Program-made: the position numbers and the translations under genes | The notes under the pieces: model-generated | The model's database searches: none | Seen by the model: only the letters and a program-made list of their open reading frames with translations | Told to the model about the DNA's origin: nothing | Part shown: positions 34,309-42,952 of the stretch, piece after piece | Layout: each line of letters begins with the position of its first letter | How positions within the stretch are numbered: the first letter of the stretch is position 1 | DNA from: JAOPZW01 sp963764585 | Lineage (GTDB): Bacteria; Actinomycetota; Thermoleophilia; Solirubrobacterales; Solirubrobacteraceae | Assembly: GCA_963764585.1 (NCBI GenBank) | Contig: CAVXTB010000007.1 | Span: forward strand, 186,001-250,000 | Length of the DNA stretch: 64,000 bases | Direction of reading: 5' to 3'

Positions 34309-35837
34309 TGACGCCCGGCAGCCTGAACGCCGGGTCGGTGCTGACCCTGGAGGGCCTCTCCAAGGTCTTCCGGGGCCAGCGCGCCCTCGATCAGGTCGGT
34401 CTGGAGCTGCGCCGGGGCGAGGTGCACGCACTGCTGGGCCAGAACGGCTCGGGCAAGTCGACGCTGATCAAGATCCTTTCGGGCTACCACTCGCCCGAGC
34501 CGGGGGCCAAGGCGATGCTGCGCGGCGAGCTGCTGGAGCTGGGCTCCGCCGAGGCCGCGCATGCCGGGGGACTGCGCTTCATCCACCAGGACTCGATGTT
34601 GCTGGACGGCCTGTCGGTGGCCGAGAATCTCGCCCTGGGCGGCGAGTACACAAGCCGCTGGTGGGTCTCAGATCGCCGCGAGGCCGAGGTCGCCGCGGAG
34701 CAGCTCGCACGCTACGGCGTGGTCGTCGATCCTTCGATGCCGGCGGCCAACCTCAGTCCGGCCCAGCGCACGATGGTGGCGATCGTCCGCGCCTTGCGCG
34801 ACGGCGTTGCCCAGCAGGGCGTGCTGGCACTCGACGAGCCCACCGCGACCCTGGATGGGCCCGAGGCCGCGCGTCTTTTCGACGTCATCCGCACGATCCG
34901 CGACCACGGCGGAACCGTGCTCTACGTGACGCACCGCCTACAGGAGGTCTTCGCGATTGCCGATCGGGTGAGCGTGCTGCGCGATGGACGCCGCGTGGCG
35001 ACCGAGGCGGTGGGCGGCCTCGACCACGACCGCCTCGTGCGGCTGATCGTGGGGCGCTCGGTCGACAGCCTGTACCCGAGTCCGCCGCCGTTGCGCGACG
35101 ATGTCGCACTCGAGGTCAAGGGCGTCGCGGGCGGCTCGGTTCAGGACCTCACGCTGACGCTGCATCGCGGCGAGATCGTCGGCCTCACCGGGCTGGTCGG
35201 TTCCGGCATCGAGCAGGCGCTGCATCTGATCTTCGGCGCGCAGGCGCCCGACCGTGGCGAGGTGACTCTCGACGGCGTGCGCCTCGGCGAAGCGTCACCG
35301 CCCGCGTCGATACGTGCCGGCCTGGCGTTCGCCCCGGCGGACAGGACGCGGCTGTCGGGCATCGCTTCGTGGACCCTGGCGGAGAACGTCACCCTGCCGC
35401 GGCTGTCCTCGCGGGGGCCGTTGCGCTGGATGGGCGTCCGGCGCGAGCGCAGCGAGACGACCAGGTGGCTGGAGCGGCTCAATGTCGTGCCCGCGGCCAG
35501 CGACGCGATGTTCTCGTCGCTCAGTGGCGGCAACCAGCAGAAGACGGTGCTGGCCCGTTGGCTGCGCTGCGGGGCGAGCGTGTACCTGCTCGAGGCGCCG
35601 ACGGCCGGCGTGGACATCGGTGCCAAGGGCGCGATCTACGAGTCCCTGGCGGGCGTGGCCGAGGACGGCGCCGGCGTCCTGATCACGTCGACGGACGTCG
35701 AGGAGGTCTGTTCGATCTGCGATCGCGTCCTGGTGATGCGCGAAGGGCGCGTCGCCGCCGTTCTGCAGGGCGATGACCGCACCGAGGAGCGGGTGCTGGC
35801 CGAGAGCATGCGCACCTCCCAAACGGAGAGAGGGTGA
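34308..35837 (+). CDS. RbsA-type sugar ABC transporter ATPase (two NBDs)
   Basis: A 509-residue double ATPase. NBD1 has Walker A GQNGSGKST, signature-like LSPAQRTMV and Walker B VLALDEPTATLD. NBD2 has a degenerate Walker A (GLVGSGIEQ) with signature LSGGNQQK and VYLLEAPTAGVD. This asymmetry is normal in RbsA/MglA proteins. ATG at 34308 overlaps the upstream TGA by one base. The longer frame from 34125 is not used. Confidence 0.9.
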   Translation: MTPGSLNAGSVLTLEGLSKVFRGQRALDQVGLELRRGEVHALLGQNGSGKSTLIKILSGYHSPEPGAKAMLRGELLELGSAEAAHAGGLRFIHQDSMLLDGLSVAENLALGGEYTSRWWVSDRREAEVAAEQLARYGVVVDPSMPAANLSPAQRTMVAIVRALRDGVAQQGVLALDEPTATLDGPEAARLFDVIRTIRDHGGTVLYVTHRLQEVFAIADRVSVLRDGRRVATEAVGGLDHDRLVRLIVGRSVDSLYPSPPPLRDDVALEVKGVAGGSVQDLTLTLHRGEIVGLTGLVGSGIEQALHLIFGAQAPDRGEVTLDGVRLGEASPPASIRAGLAFAPADRTRLSGIASWTLAENVTLPRLSSRGPLRWMGVRRERSETTRWLERLNVVPAASDAMFSSLSGGNQQKTVLARWLRCGASVYLLEAPTAGVDIGAKGAIYESLAGVAEDGAGVLITSTDVEEVCSICDRVLVMREGRVAAVLQGDDRTEERVLAESMRTSQTERG

Positions 35838-35839
35838 CC

Positions 35840-36898
35840 ATGTCCGCGACTGAGCTCAGCGCCCACGCACGCGAGACCGGACCGAGCCGCCACGAACGTG
35901 GAGCCCGCGACGCGCGTGGGTCCTCGGGCGGGTCTGCCCAGCTGAGCCGCTTCAGCGGTCTGGTGATCTGGGCCGGGTTCATCCTCATCTTCGCCATCTG
36001 GATCCCGGATACGTTCCTGACCTCAACCACGCTGAAGACCATCCTGGGCGGCCAGGCGATCACCGGGATCCTCGCCCTGGCGGTGATCTTCCCACTGGCC
36101 GCCGGCAGCTTCGACCTGTCGGCGGCGCAGAACCTTGGGGTCAGCGCCCTGGTCGTCGGCGCGCTGATGACCCGTGCGCCACACCTCTCGCCGGCGCTGG
36201 CCATCGGTGCGACCCTGGGTCTTGGTGTGTTGATCGGCGTCGGCAACGGCCTCCTGGTCGCCGGCATCGGAGTCAACAGCTTCATCGCGACGTTGGGCAT
36301 GAGCTCCCTGCTCTTGGCAGGCGCCGGCCTGATCGGTGGGGGCGAATATGTCGGGCCGTTCCCGCATCCCTTCACCAGCATCACCGAGCCCAGCCCGCTC
36401 GGCATCCCGATCGTCGTCATCTACCTCGCCGTGCTGGCCCTCATCGGCTGGTACATCCTCGAGCACACGCCGATCGGTCGACGGACCTACGCGTCGGGTG
36501 CGAACGCCGACGCGGCGCGCCTGGCCGGCGTGCGCACCGGGCGCTACGTCTTCGGCAGCCTGGTGGTCTGCGGACTGCTCGCCAGCGTGGCCGGTGTCCT
36601 CCTCGCCTCATCGATCAATTCGGCCAACCAGTCGCTGGGTCCCGCCTATCTGTTGCCCGCGTACGCCGCGGCGTTCCTCGGCACAACCCAGCTCAAGCCG
36701 GGTCGCTTCAACGTGTGGGGGACGATGCTGGCGATCTATCTGCTGGGCACCGGCATTCAGGGCTTGCAGTTGGCTGGGGGCGAACTGTGGGTCACCGACG
36801 CGTTCAACGGCGTGGCCCTGATCGGCGCCGTCAGCTTGGCGCTCCTCCTGCAGCGCCGGCGCGGACGGCGCGAGAAGCTGGCGGCGGCCAGTGGATGA
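35840..36898 (+). CDS. RbsC-type ABC transporter permease
   Basis: A 352-residue permease with about ten transmembrane segments. It has an N-terminal hydrophilic tail, then FSGLVIWAGFILIFAIWIPD, GQAITGILALAVIFPLAAGS, FDLSAAQNLG, and late ALIGAVSLALLLQRRRGRR. The BPD_transp_2 family motif FDLS is present. Start is ATG 35840 or GTG 35834, which overlaps the ATPase stop. It completes the RbsB-RbsA-RbsC importer. Confidence 0.9.
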   Translation: MSATELSAHARETGPSRHERGARDARGSSGGSAQLSRFSGLVIWAGFILIFAIWIPDTFLTSTTLKTILGGQAITGILALAVIFPLAAGSFDLSAAQNLGVSALVVGALMTRAPHLSPALAIGATLGLGVLIGVGNGLLVAGIGVNSFIATLGMSSLLLAGAGLIGGGEYVGPFPHPFTSITEPSPLGIPIVVIYLAVLALIGWYILEHTPIGRRTYASGANADAARLAGVRTGRYVFGSLVVCGLLASVAGVLLASSINSANQSLGPAYLLPAYAAAFLGTTQLKPGRFNVWGTMLAIYLLGTGIQGLQLAGGELWVTDAFNGVALIGAVSLALLLQRRRGRREKLAAASG

Positions 36899-36941
36899 AC
36901 TCGAAGTCGACCAAACGCCTACACGCAGATGAAGGAGAACC

Positions 36942-37805
36942 ATGCCCAAGCCATGGAGCAGCAAGGTGATGTACCGGACATTCTTGGATGAGTATTCAGA
37001 GCGGTGGTCTGAGTACTTCACCATGCGCCGGGAGGACGGAATCATCGAGGTCAAGATGCACACCGACGGTGGTCCGGCGAAGTGGGGCTTGGAGATCCAC
37101 CGGGCCTTCATCCCCGCGTTCGCGGACATCGGCCACGATCCCGAGAACGAGTGCGTGATCTTCAGCGGGACCGGCGACACCTTCTTGTCGTCGATGGACC
37201 CGATCGGCTGGGAGCGCGCCGGCTTCACCGAGAAGTACACGTTCGACCTCGGCTACGACTACTGGTACTTCGACCAGGTCCACGAGCCGTTCGCGCTGCT
37301 GAACCTCGAGATCCCGGTGATCGCCGCGATCAACGGGCCGTTCTTCATCCACCAGGAGCTGGCGCTTCTCAACGACATCGTCTTGTGCTCGGCGAGCACG
37401 ACGATGGCCGACGGACACTACACCGGCATGGGCATCGTCCCCGGCGACGGCGTCCAGACGATCTTCCGCGAGCTGCTGGGTGTCAACCGCGCCAAGCACT
37501 TCCTGCTCACCGGCCAGTCGATGGATGCGCAGGAGCTGCTGGCGGCCGGAGTCGTGGGCGAGGTCGTGCCCGACGATGAGCTGCTGGACAGGGCGTGGGA
37601 GATCGCACGGACGATCTTCATGGCCCGTGCGCGTTCGCACCGCCGCATGACGCGCGCGCTTCTCGTCCAGCCGTGGCGCGAGCTGCTGATCAAGGAGCTC
37701 CCGTTCGGCATGGCACAGGAGTGCTGGGCGACACATGGCCACTGGGCGATGGCCGACGACAAGGGCTACGACGTCGAGAACCTCGCCGGCTTGGAGGCGT
37801 CGTAG
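36942..37805 (+). CDS. crotonase-fold hydrolase, 6-oxocamphor hydrolase-like
   Basis: A 287-residue crotonase. It matches 6-oxocamphor hydrolase (beta-diketone retro-Claisen C-C hydrolase) better than enoyl-CoA hydratases: VIFSGTGDTF, EIPVIAAINGP, GIVPGDGVQ, HFLLTGQSMDAQELL. The residues I recall as catalytic in that enzyme (two His, Asp, Glu) correspond to H137, H159, D169 and E260, all present. Inferred reaction: C-C bond hydrolysis of a cyclic 1,3-diketone or similar, without CoA. AGGAGAACC precedes the ATG. It follows the permease by 43 bp and is followed directly by the VOC gene. Confidence 0.75.
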   Translation: MPKPWSSKVMYRTFLDEYSERWSEYFTMRREDGIIEVKMHTDGGPAKWGLEIHRAFIPAFADIGHDPENECVIFSGTGDTFLSSMDPIGWERAGFTEKYTFDLGYDYWYFDQVHEPFALLNLEIPVIAAINGPFFIHQELALLNDIVLCSASTTMADGHYTGMGIVPGDGVQTIFRELLGVNRAKHFLLTGQSMDAQELLAAGVVGEVVPDDELLDRAWEIARTIFMARARSHRRMTRALLVQPWRELLIKELPFGMAQECWATHGHWAMADDKGYDVENLAGLEAS

Positions 37806-38216
37806 GTGTCCGCGCACGTCCATCACGCGAACATCCAGGTCAGCGACGCGCAGGCGTCGCTGACCTTCTACCGCAAGCTCGGCCTGGACCTGCTCGGGTG
37901 CCTGCGCCTGGATCCGGTCGTCCTCTACTACGTTGGGCGCCAGGGCGAGAGCGCGGTCTTCGAGCTCGCGGCCAATCCTGGCCTGGAGTCACGCCAGCCC
38001 GGCAGCGGCCATCTGGCGCTGCGGGTCGACGACCTCGATTCGCTGCTGCAGGACCTCGCCGGAAGCGGCATCGAGCCGGAGCGCCCGCCGTTTCGTCCCG
38101 GTGATCGCCCGGACCTGCGCGTCTGCTTCGTCGTGGACCCCGACGGCGTTCGGGTGGAGCTGATCGACGGGGTATTCGCCGTGCCGCAGGACGAGCTGCC
38201 CGACGGCGTCTCGTAG
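37806..38216 (+). CDS. VOC-family (glyoxalase/dioxygenase) protein
   Basis: A 136-residue vicinal-oxygen-chelate protein: HHANIQVSDAQASLTFYRKL, LDLLGCLRLD, SGHLALRVDDLDSLL and DPDGVRVELI. Candidate metal ligands are His6 or His7, His in SGHLAL and Glu in VELI. Members are glyoxalases, extradiol dioxygenases or epimerases such as methylmalonyl-CoA epimerase. The GTG start sits immediately after the crotonase TAG. Confidence 0.8.
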   Translation: MSAHVHHANIQVSDAQASLTFYRKLGLDLLGCLRLDPVVLYYVGRQGESAVFELAANPGLESRQPGSGHLALRVDDLDSLLQDLAGSGIEPERPPFRPGDRPDLRVCFVVDPDGVRVELIDGVFAVPQDELPDGVS

Positions 38217-38227
38217 GAGAGCTCGGC

Positions 38228-39226
38228 ATGCAGCTGGCACGCACGCGACTGGAGACGGAAGACGGACCGCAGACCCGCGTCATCGCGTCCGATGACCCCG
38301 ACGACGGCTGGGTCGACGTGCGCACGCACGAGCGTCTGGCGCGCGAGCGTGCGGGCGCGACCCCGGGCGCCGCCGCGCGGATTGCTGCGGCGGTGGCGCC
38401 CGGGAGCATGTCCGAGGCGCTGGCCGGCGGTGACGCGTTCACCGACGCGGTTCGAGCGGCCATCGCCGACACCTCGGGCGACGCGCGGGTCGCCACGCCC
38501 ACGCTGACCAACGCGCTGGACCCGCTGGCCTATCGCGACTTCATGTGCTTCGAGGAGCACTTCTCGTTCGGCTACCGCTGGCAGGACAAGCCGGTGCCCG
38601 AGATCATGTACGAGCTGCCGATCTCCTACTTCGGCAACCCGCGCGCTTTCATCGGCCCCGACGACGACGTTCCGTGGCCGCACTACACACGGCACATGGA
38701 CTACGAGCTGGAGCTTGGGATCGTGATCGGCCGGCCGTGCACGAACGTCACGCCCGAGGAGGCGCTGGACTACGTCGCCGGCCTGACGATCCTCAACGAC
38801 TTCAGCGCCCGCGACATCCAGGCCCGTGAGATGACCGGCGGCCTCGGCCCCGCGAAGGGCAAGCACTTCGCCTGCGGGGCCGGGCCCTACCTGACCACGT
38901 TGGACTCGCTGTCCTGGGAGAGCGGACTGCGGATGCAGGCGCGGGTCAACGGCGACACGTGGTGTGACGCCATCAGCTCCGAGATGATCTGGACGATCGC
39001 CGAGATCGTCGCCTGGACGTCGCAGGGCGAGCAGTTGCAGCCCGGCTGGCTGCTGGGGTCGGGGACGTGCAACGGCGGCTCCACGATCGAGATCGGCCGC
39101 GAGCTCAGCCCCGGCGACGTCGTCGAATTGGAGATCGAAGGGCTGGGCGTCCTGCGCAACCGCCTCGGCGTGCCGCAAGAGGGCGGCTGGTGGCCGCAAG
39201 CCCGCCAGCCAGCCGGGCACGCGTGA
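38228..39226 (+). CDS. fumarylacetoacetate hydrolase (FAH) family protein
   Basis: A 332-residue protein with FAH-fold motifs: RDFMCFEEHF, HYTRHMDYELELGIVIGR (metal-binding acidic pair), ILNDFSARDIQAREM, AKGKHFACGAGPYL and GSGTCNGGSTIEIG. FAH proteins cleave C-C bonds in diketones or decarboxylate oxo-acids. With the crotonase hydrolase next door, it suggests a ring-opening route that passes through a diketo acid. GGAGAG SD upstream of ATG 38228. Confidence 0.85.
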   Translation: MQLARTRLETEDGPQTRVIASDDPDDGWVDVRTHERLARERAGATPGAAARIAAAVAPGSMSEALAGGDAFTDAVRAAIADTSGDARVATPTLTNALDPLAYRDFMCFEEHFSFGYRWQDKPVPEIMYELPISYFGNPRAFIGPDDDVPWPHYTRHMDYELELGIVIGRPCTNVTPEEALDYVAGLTILNDFSARDIQAREMTGGLGPAKGKHFACGAGPYLTTLDSLSWESGLRMQARVNGDTWCDAISSEMIWTIAEIVAWTSQGEQLQPGWLLGSGTCNGGSTIEIGRELSPGDVVELEIEGLGVLRNRLGVPQEGGWWPQARQPAGHA

Positions 39227-39227
39227 G

Positions 39228-40043
39228 ATGGCGCTCGTCCTGCTCCCACCGCTCGGCGTTCCCGCCGGCGTCCTTGCGCCGCTGGTCGCGCCGCTGAGCT
39301 CCCGCGCACCGCTGCTTCTCCACGACCTGCCCGGCCAAGGACTGGCAGCGCCGTCAGAAGCGACGTCCCTGGAGCAGCTGGCGCAGTGGGTGGTCGACGG
39401 GCTCGAGGCGATGGACGTCGGGCGATTCGACCTCTGCGGGTTCGGCTTCGGAGGCATCGTGGCGCTGCGCCTCGCGCTGGACCATGGCGCCCGCGTTGAC
39501 CGCCTGATCGTTGCGTGCGCATCCGCCGCCCCCGGCAACTCCGACGCCTATCTCGGCCGAGCGCGACTGGTCCGCGACGCGGGGCTTCAGGGGCTCGCCC
39601 AACGCACCGTCCGGGCGTGGGTCACGCCCGCCGGGCTCGCGCGCCGACCGGCGCTGGAGCATAGACTGGCCGCGCTCCTGACGAGCTGCGACGCGCCGAC
39701 GTACGCCCGCCACTGCGAGATGCTGGCGGCGGTCGATCTGAGCGATTCGCTCCATCAGCTTCCTCAGCCCACGCTGGTCATTGCGGCGACGGAGGACCAG
39801 GGACTGCCACCGGCGCACTCGCGGCGGCTGGCGGCCGCGATCCCCGACGCAACGTTGCGCGAGATCGACGGCGCGGCGCACCTGCCGTGGCTGGAGCAGC
39901 CGCACAGCGTGGCGGACGCGATCGTTGCGCACCTCGCAACTGCGCTCGACGCGGTGGGCCGATCAGTTTGCGCAGGCGACCGCAAGGTCCCCGAGGCGCT
40001 GCAGCCGCTGGAAGTGCCCCAGGCCTTCCATCAGGCCGGCTGA
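39228..40043 (+). CDS. alpha/beta hydrolase with atypical nucleophile motif
   Basis: A 271-residue alpha/beta-hydrolase-fold protein: LVLLPPLGVPAGVLAPL, HDLPGQGLAAP, an elbow reading CGFGFGG, VIAATEDQGLPPAHS and a terminal GAAHLPWLEQP. The elbow has Gly where GxSxG proteins have the Ser nucleophile, so it may be a non-hydrolytic relative (as in cofactor-free dioxygenases or C-C lyases) or inactive. The last 81 bp overlap the convergent serine-hydrolase gene, so the C-terminal tail may be unreliable. Confidence 0.7.
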   Translation: MALVLLPPLGVPAGVLAPLVAPLSSRAPLLLHDLPGQGLAAPSEATSLEQLAQWVVDGLEAMDVGRFDLCGFGFGGIVALRLALDHGARVDRLIVACASAAPGNSDAYLGRARLVRDAGLQGLAQRTVRAWVTPAGLARRPALEHRLAALLTSCDAPTYARHCEMLAAVDLSDSLHQLPQPTLVIAATEDQGLPPAHSRRLAAAIPDATLREIDGAAHLPWLEQPHSVADAIVAHLATALDAVGRSVCAGDRKVPEALQPLEVPQAFHQAG

Positions 40044-41151
40044 CAGGAACACGAACGTCAGCTCGCGAACCGGGTCGACCATCCACATCGTGGAGCCGCT
40101 GCCGACGGCAGCGAAGGACGAGGGCGACGCCGTGTGCCCCATACAGGTCAGGAAGTGGCCTTCGCCGCGGGAGTAGCCCCCGAACAGCATGAAGTTCGCC
40201 GGGAAGTCGGGGACGTCGCGCGCCTCCTTGCTGAAGTCCCAGAACTGGTTGGTCTTCGTCCCGGTGTGGTTGCGCACGCCGTACTCCACGATGGCCGGTG
40301 ACAGGATGCGCACGCCATCACGCGTACCACCCAATCGCAGCATCTCGGCGAACTTGAAGAGGTCGCGTGTCGTGGCGAAACACCCACCGGCCGGCATCTC
40401 GGCCGTTTCGTCGATGAGGTCGTTGAACGAGTGCATGATCTCGACCTCAGCGGCGCCAGGCGCGAGGTCGGTCATGCGCACCGGCACGCGCTGGGGGTGG
40501 TCGACCTCCAGGCCGAACGATGACTCGGTCATGCCTAGCGGATGGAGGATCTCGTCGTGCAGGATGTCGCGGAAGGGTCGGCCGTCGACGCGATGAATGA
40601 TCTCGCCCAGGACGGTGAAGTCCGCCCATGGGTTATAGACCACGTGCTCGCCGGGCATACCGGTCAGCGGCTGTGCGCTGACCGCGGCGGTGAGTTCGGC
40701 AGATGTTGCCGATGATCGGCCCCCATTGGTGGGGTGACGGCGGCAGGAAGCCCGACCACGTCCCGGCGGTGTGGGTGAGCAGGTGGTAGATGGTGACGCG
40801 CTGCTTGCCGCGGACCGCGAACTCGGGGATGACATCGGCGACGCGCGTGTCGAACGAGATGACGCCGCGATCGATCAGCTTGAGCACCGCGGCGGCCGTC
40901 AGCGACTTGGACGCCGACGCCAGGAAGAAGCGGTCGGCTAGCTGGGCGGGGCGACCGTTGGTGAGATCGCTGTGGCCGATCGGCTCGTGGAGGCCGATCT
41001 GGCCGCCTCGCGCGACGAGGATCACGGCGCCGTGATGCAGCCCTCGCGCGATGTCGCCGGCTACCGCAGACCGCAGGCGCTCGAGAGCGTCTGGGTCTAG
41101 ACCGATCGACCGAGGATCGCTGACCGCTGTCGTTTCGAGCAACTCGCTCAT
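39963..41151 (-). pseudogene. beta-lactamase-family serine hydrolase, one frameshift
   Basis: ATG 41151 begins MSELLETTAVSDPRSIGLDP and continues through the SxxK motif (SASKSL, about 79-82) and HLLTHTAGTWSGF. Near 40700 the sense moves to another frame that continues to the stop at 39963 with VYNPWADF (YxN), GTRDGVRILSP and a C-terminal region typical of class C/EstB esterases. Joined, it gives about 395 residues, the normal length. A single base change would restore it. Its promoter region carries the operator at 41210-41230. Divergent from the GntR gene. Confidence 0.75.
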
Positions 41152-41209
41152 GTCTCTCTCCTTTGATGCCGCGCCGGCGAGGGCTCGGTACCGGCACGGG
41201 CAATCATAG

Positions 41210-41230
41210 ACCACAAGTCACCAGTTGACT
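41210..41230. promoter_or_regulatory. GntR-type operator between serine hydrolase and regulator
   Basis: CCACAAGTCACCAGTTGACT (plus one more 5' A) is identical to the site at 31266-31286. It lies 59 bp upstream of the serine hydrolase ATG and 118 bp upstream of the regulator. Confidence 0.65.
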
Positions 41231-41332
41231 ATGTTTGGCTTGAGATGCCGCTGGGTCGGCGCCGACCACGTACGAGAGTTCGCCCGGCGCACCTACGAAG
41301 AGCACGGAGACTCAACGTACAGGAAGACCTAA

Positions 41333-41346
41333 GGTAACCTGGTCAA
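41333..41346. promoter_or_regulatory. GntR-type operator at regulator start
   Basis: GGTAACCTGGTCAA matches GGTGACCTGGTGAC at 33004 in all but a few positions. It ends one base before the regulator's ATG, which suggests autoregulation. Confidence 0.45.
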
Positions 41347-41347
41347 T

Positions 41348-42193
41348 ATGGCGACGCACAGTGGAGGTCAGGCAGCGAGGGACGATGCGGGGGCACCCGG
41401 CCCCTCGCCCGTGCGCGGCCGCAGCAAGGTGACCGACGAGATCATCGAATCTCTTCGCCAGGACATCGTGACCCACCGGCTGAAGGCAGGCGAGCGGCTC
41501 CCCAACGAACGCGAGCTCGCGCAGCATTTCGGCGTCAGCCAGCCGACGATCCGCGAAGCGGTCCGGGCGCTGGACGTCATGGGTCTGATCCACGTGCGTC
41601 ACGGCAGCGGCGCCTACGTGCGCGGCGACAGCGCCTACCTCGCTGCGACCGCGCTACAGACGTTGCTGCAGATCGAGCAGGTCAGCATCATCGAGGCCCT
41701 CGACGTGCGGGAGCTGCTCGGACGGGAGACCGCGCGGACCGCCGCTCGCACCGCGACCAATGAGGACATCGCGGAGCTCGAGCAGCGCCTCGAGGAGCTG
41801 GGCAAGATCGACGCCCGCAGCACCATCGAAGCCCTGATCGAACGACTCGCCGGGTTTCAGCTGGCCATCTCCTCGGCGACGCACAACCCGCTGCTCTACG
41901 CGCTGGAGGCGTTCCTCGTGAACCTCTTGCTCCAGCTCCAGATCAGCGCGCTGAGCAAGCGGGGCGTCAAGTACTGGCTCGAGCGCTCGCGCGAGTTCCA
42001 GAACGACCGGCGCAAGGTTGTCGACGCCATCCGCGAGCGCGACGGTCAGCGGGCGTTCGAGGCGATGGAGAACTACCTCGAGCACCAGCGGCGGATCTTC
42101 GCCTCGGACAAGGAGCTGTTGGCCATGCGTCTGTCGGACCCCAAGGCCGTGCTCGCAGTCGCTGACATCGTGTCGGTGGCTCGCGCGGGCTGA
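41348..42193 (+). CDS. GntR-family regulator, FadR/FCD subfamily
   Basis: A 281-residue regulator. The N-terminal winged helix has RLPNERELAQHFGVSQPTIR, then GLIHVRHGSGAYVR. The C-terminal FCD ligand domain (about 110-270) is helical with AISSATHNPLLYALEAFLVN. FCD regulators bind carboxylates or sugar acids and usually repress catabolic genes. It closes the island and probably controls the five matching operator-like sites at 31.3, 33.0 (two), 41.2 and 41.3 kb. The first 25 residues are a disordered Gly/Pro tail. Confidence 0.85.
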   Translation: MATHSGGQAARDDAGAPGPSPVRGRSKVTDEIIESLRQDIVTHRLKAGERLPNERELAQHFGVSQPTIREAVRALDVMGLIHVRHGSGAYVRGDSAYLAATALQTLLQIEQVSIIEALDVRELLGRETARTAARTATNEDIAELEQRLEELGKIDARSTIEALIERLAGFQLAISSATHNPLLYALEAFLVNLLLQLQISALSKRGVKYWLERSREFQNDRRKVVDAIRERDGQRAFEAMENYLEHQRRIFASDKELLAMRLSDPKAVLAVADIVSVARAG

Positions 42194-42248
42194 CGCTCAT
42201 CACTCTGCCGACTTGAGGAACCAGCCGATTGCAGTGCCCTGCGCGATG

Positions 42249-42270
42249 GCGAGACCCGGACTCGAACCGG
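42249..42270 (-). repeat. short tRNA-Phe 3' fragment
   Basis: The first 22 bases of the att core (GGCGAGACCCGGACTCGAAC, then CGG shared with flank) occur here, 72 bp before a full 46-bp copy, as a partial tandem duplication. Confidence 0.6.
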
Positions 42271-42320
42271 TCTGGACGGGTGTCCCCGGTCGGGGGCATG
42301 GATGCCGTGACCGCGGCGAT

Positions 42321-42366
42321 GGCGAGACCCGGACTCGAACCGGGGACACCACGATTTTCAGTCGTG
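42321..42366 (-). repeat. tRNA-Phe 3' fragment (putative att core)
   Basis: A 46-bp minus-strand tRNA-Phe 3' half (CACGACTGAAAATCGTGG through GGGTCTCGCC), identical to 57664-57709. It is followed by ATTTCCAGGG at 42392 and the same arm type as at 30909. No 5' tRNA half. Confidence 0.75.
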
Positions 42367-42473
42367 CTGTCCCGGTACCTGAATCCGGCCTATTTCCAGG
42401 GAATTTTCTCGCTCTCGCAACGTCTGCGGGGTCTGCGTTTTCCCGGACTTTGCGTCCGTTTGCCGGGCGTTAC

Positions 42474-42501
42474 GGCAGACGGCCGGGCCCGTCTGCCTTT
42501 T
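42474..42501 (+). terminator. rho-independent terminator (arm copy 2)
   Basis: GGCAGACGG-CCGGGC-CCGTCTGCC is a perfect 9-bp stem followed by TTTT. Confidence 0.65.
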
Positions 42502-42952
42502 CGTTGGGCCGGCGAGCTGCTCCTGCGCTCGGCCACCGCGGTGGCGATCGCTCTGCTACCACCGAGCTGCCTCGCAGGTCCGCCTACGAGCGCGTCTGCC
42601 GCTCGAACTCCTGGAGCTTCGCGAGGCCGGCGGCGAGCTCCTGCCGCCCGGGAGAGCTCGCGCTTGCGCCTGGCAGGCGCATGGCCGCTGCTGGGCTGGT
42701 CGGCTGGCATCTCGCCGCTGCGGGCCAGAAGTGATGCACGAAGCCAGCACGGCGCGCGACTCCTAACCGTCGGGGCCGGTTTCTCGACGGCCCTGGCAGG
42801 GATGGCCGCTACCTCAGCGACGAGCGCCTCAGCGAGCACGACATCGTCGAGGCGGCGCGGGCCGCTCGAGCCGAGCTACGGATCAGAGATCGCGCCGAGG
42901 CGTAGCGGGGCCGCCGATCAGACCGAGTTGTAGGCCCGGAGGGCCGTCGCGT
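42502..42952. other. no confident gene; possible coding remnant
   Basis: Only a short protein-like tail is seen on the plus strand, GRYLSDERLSEHDIVEAARA, ending at a TAG near 42905. It has no recognisable upstream part in the same frame and is probably a gene remnant inside the island border. Confidence 0.35.
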
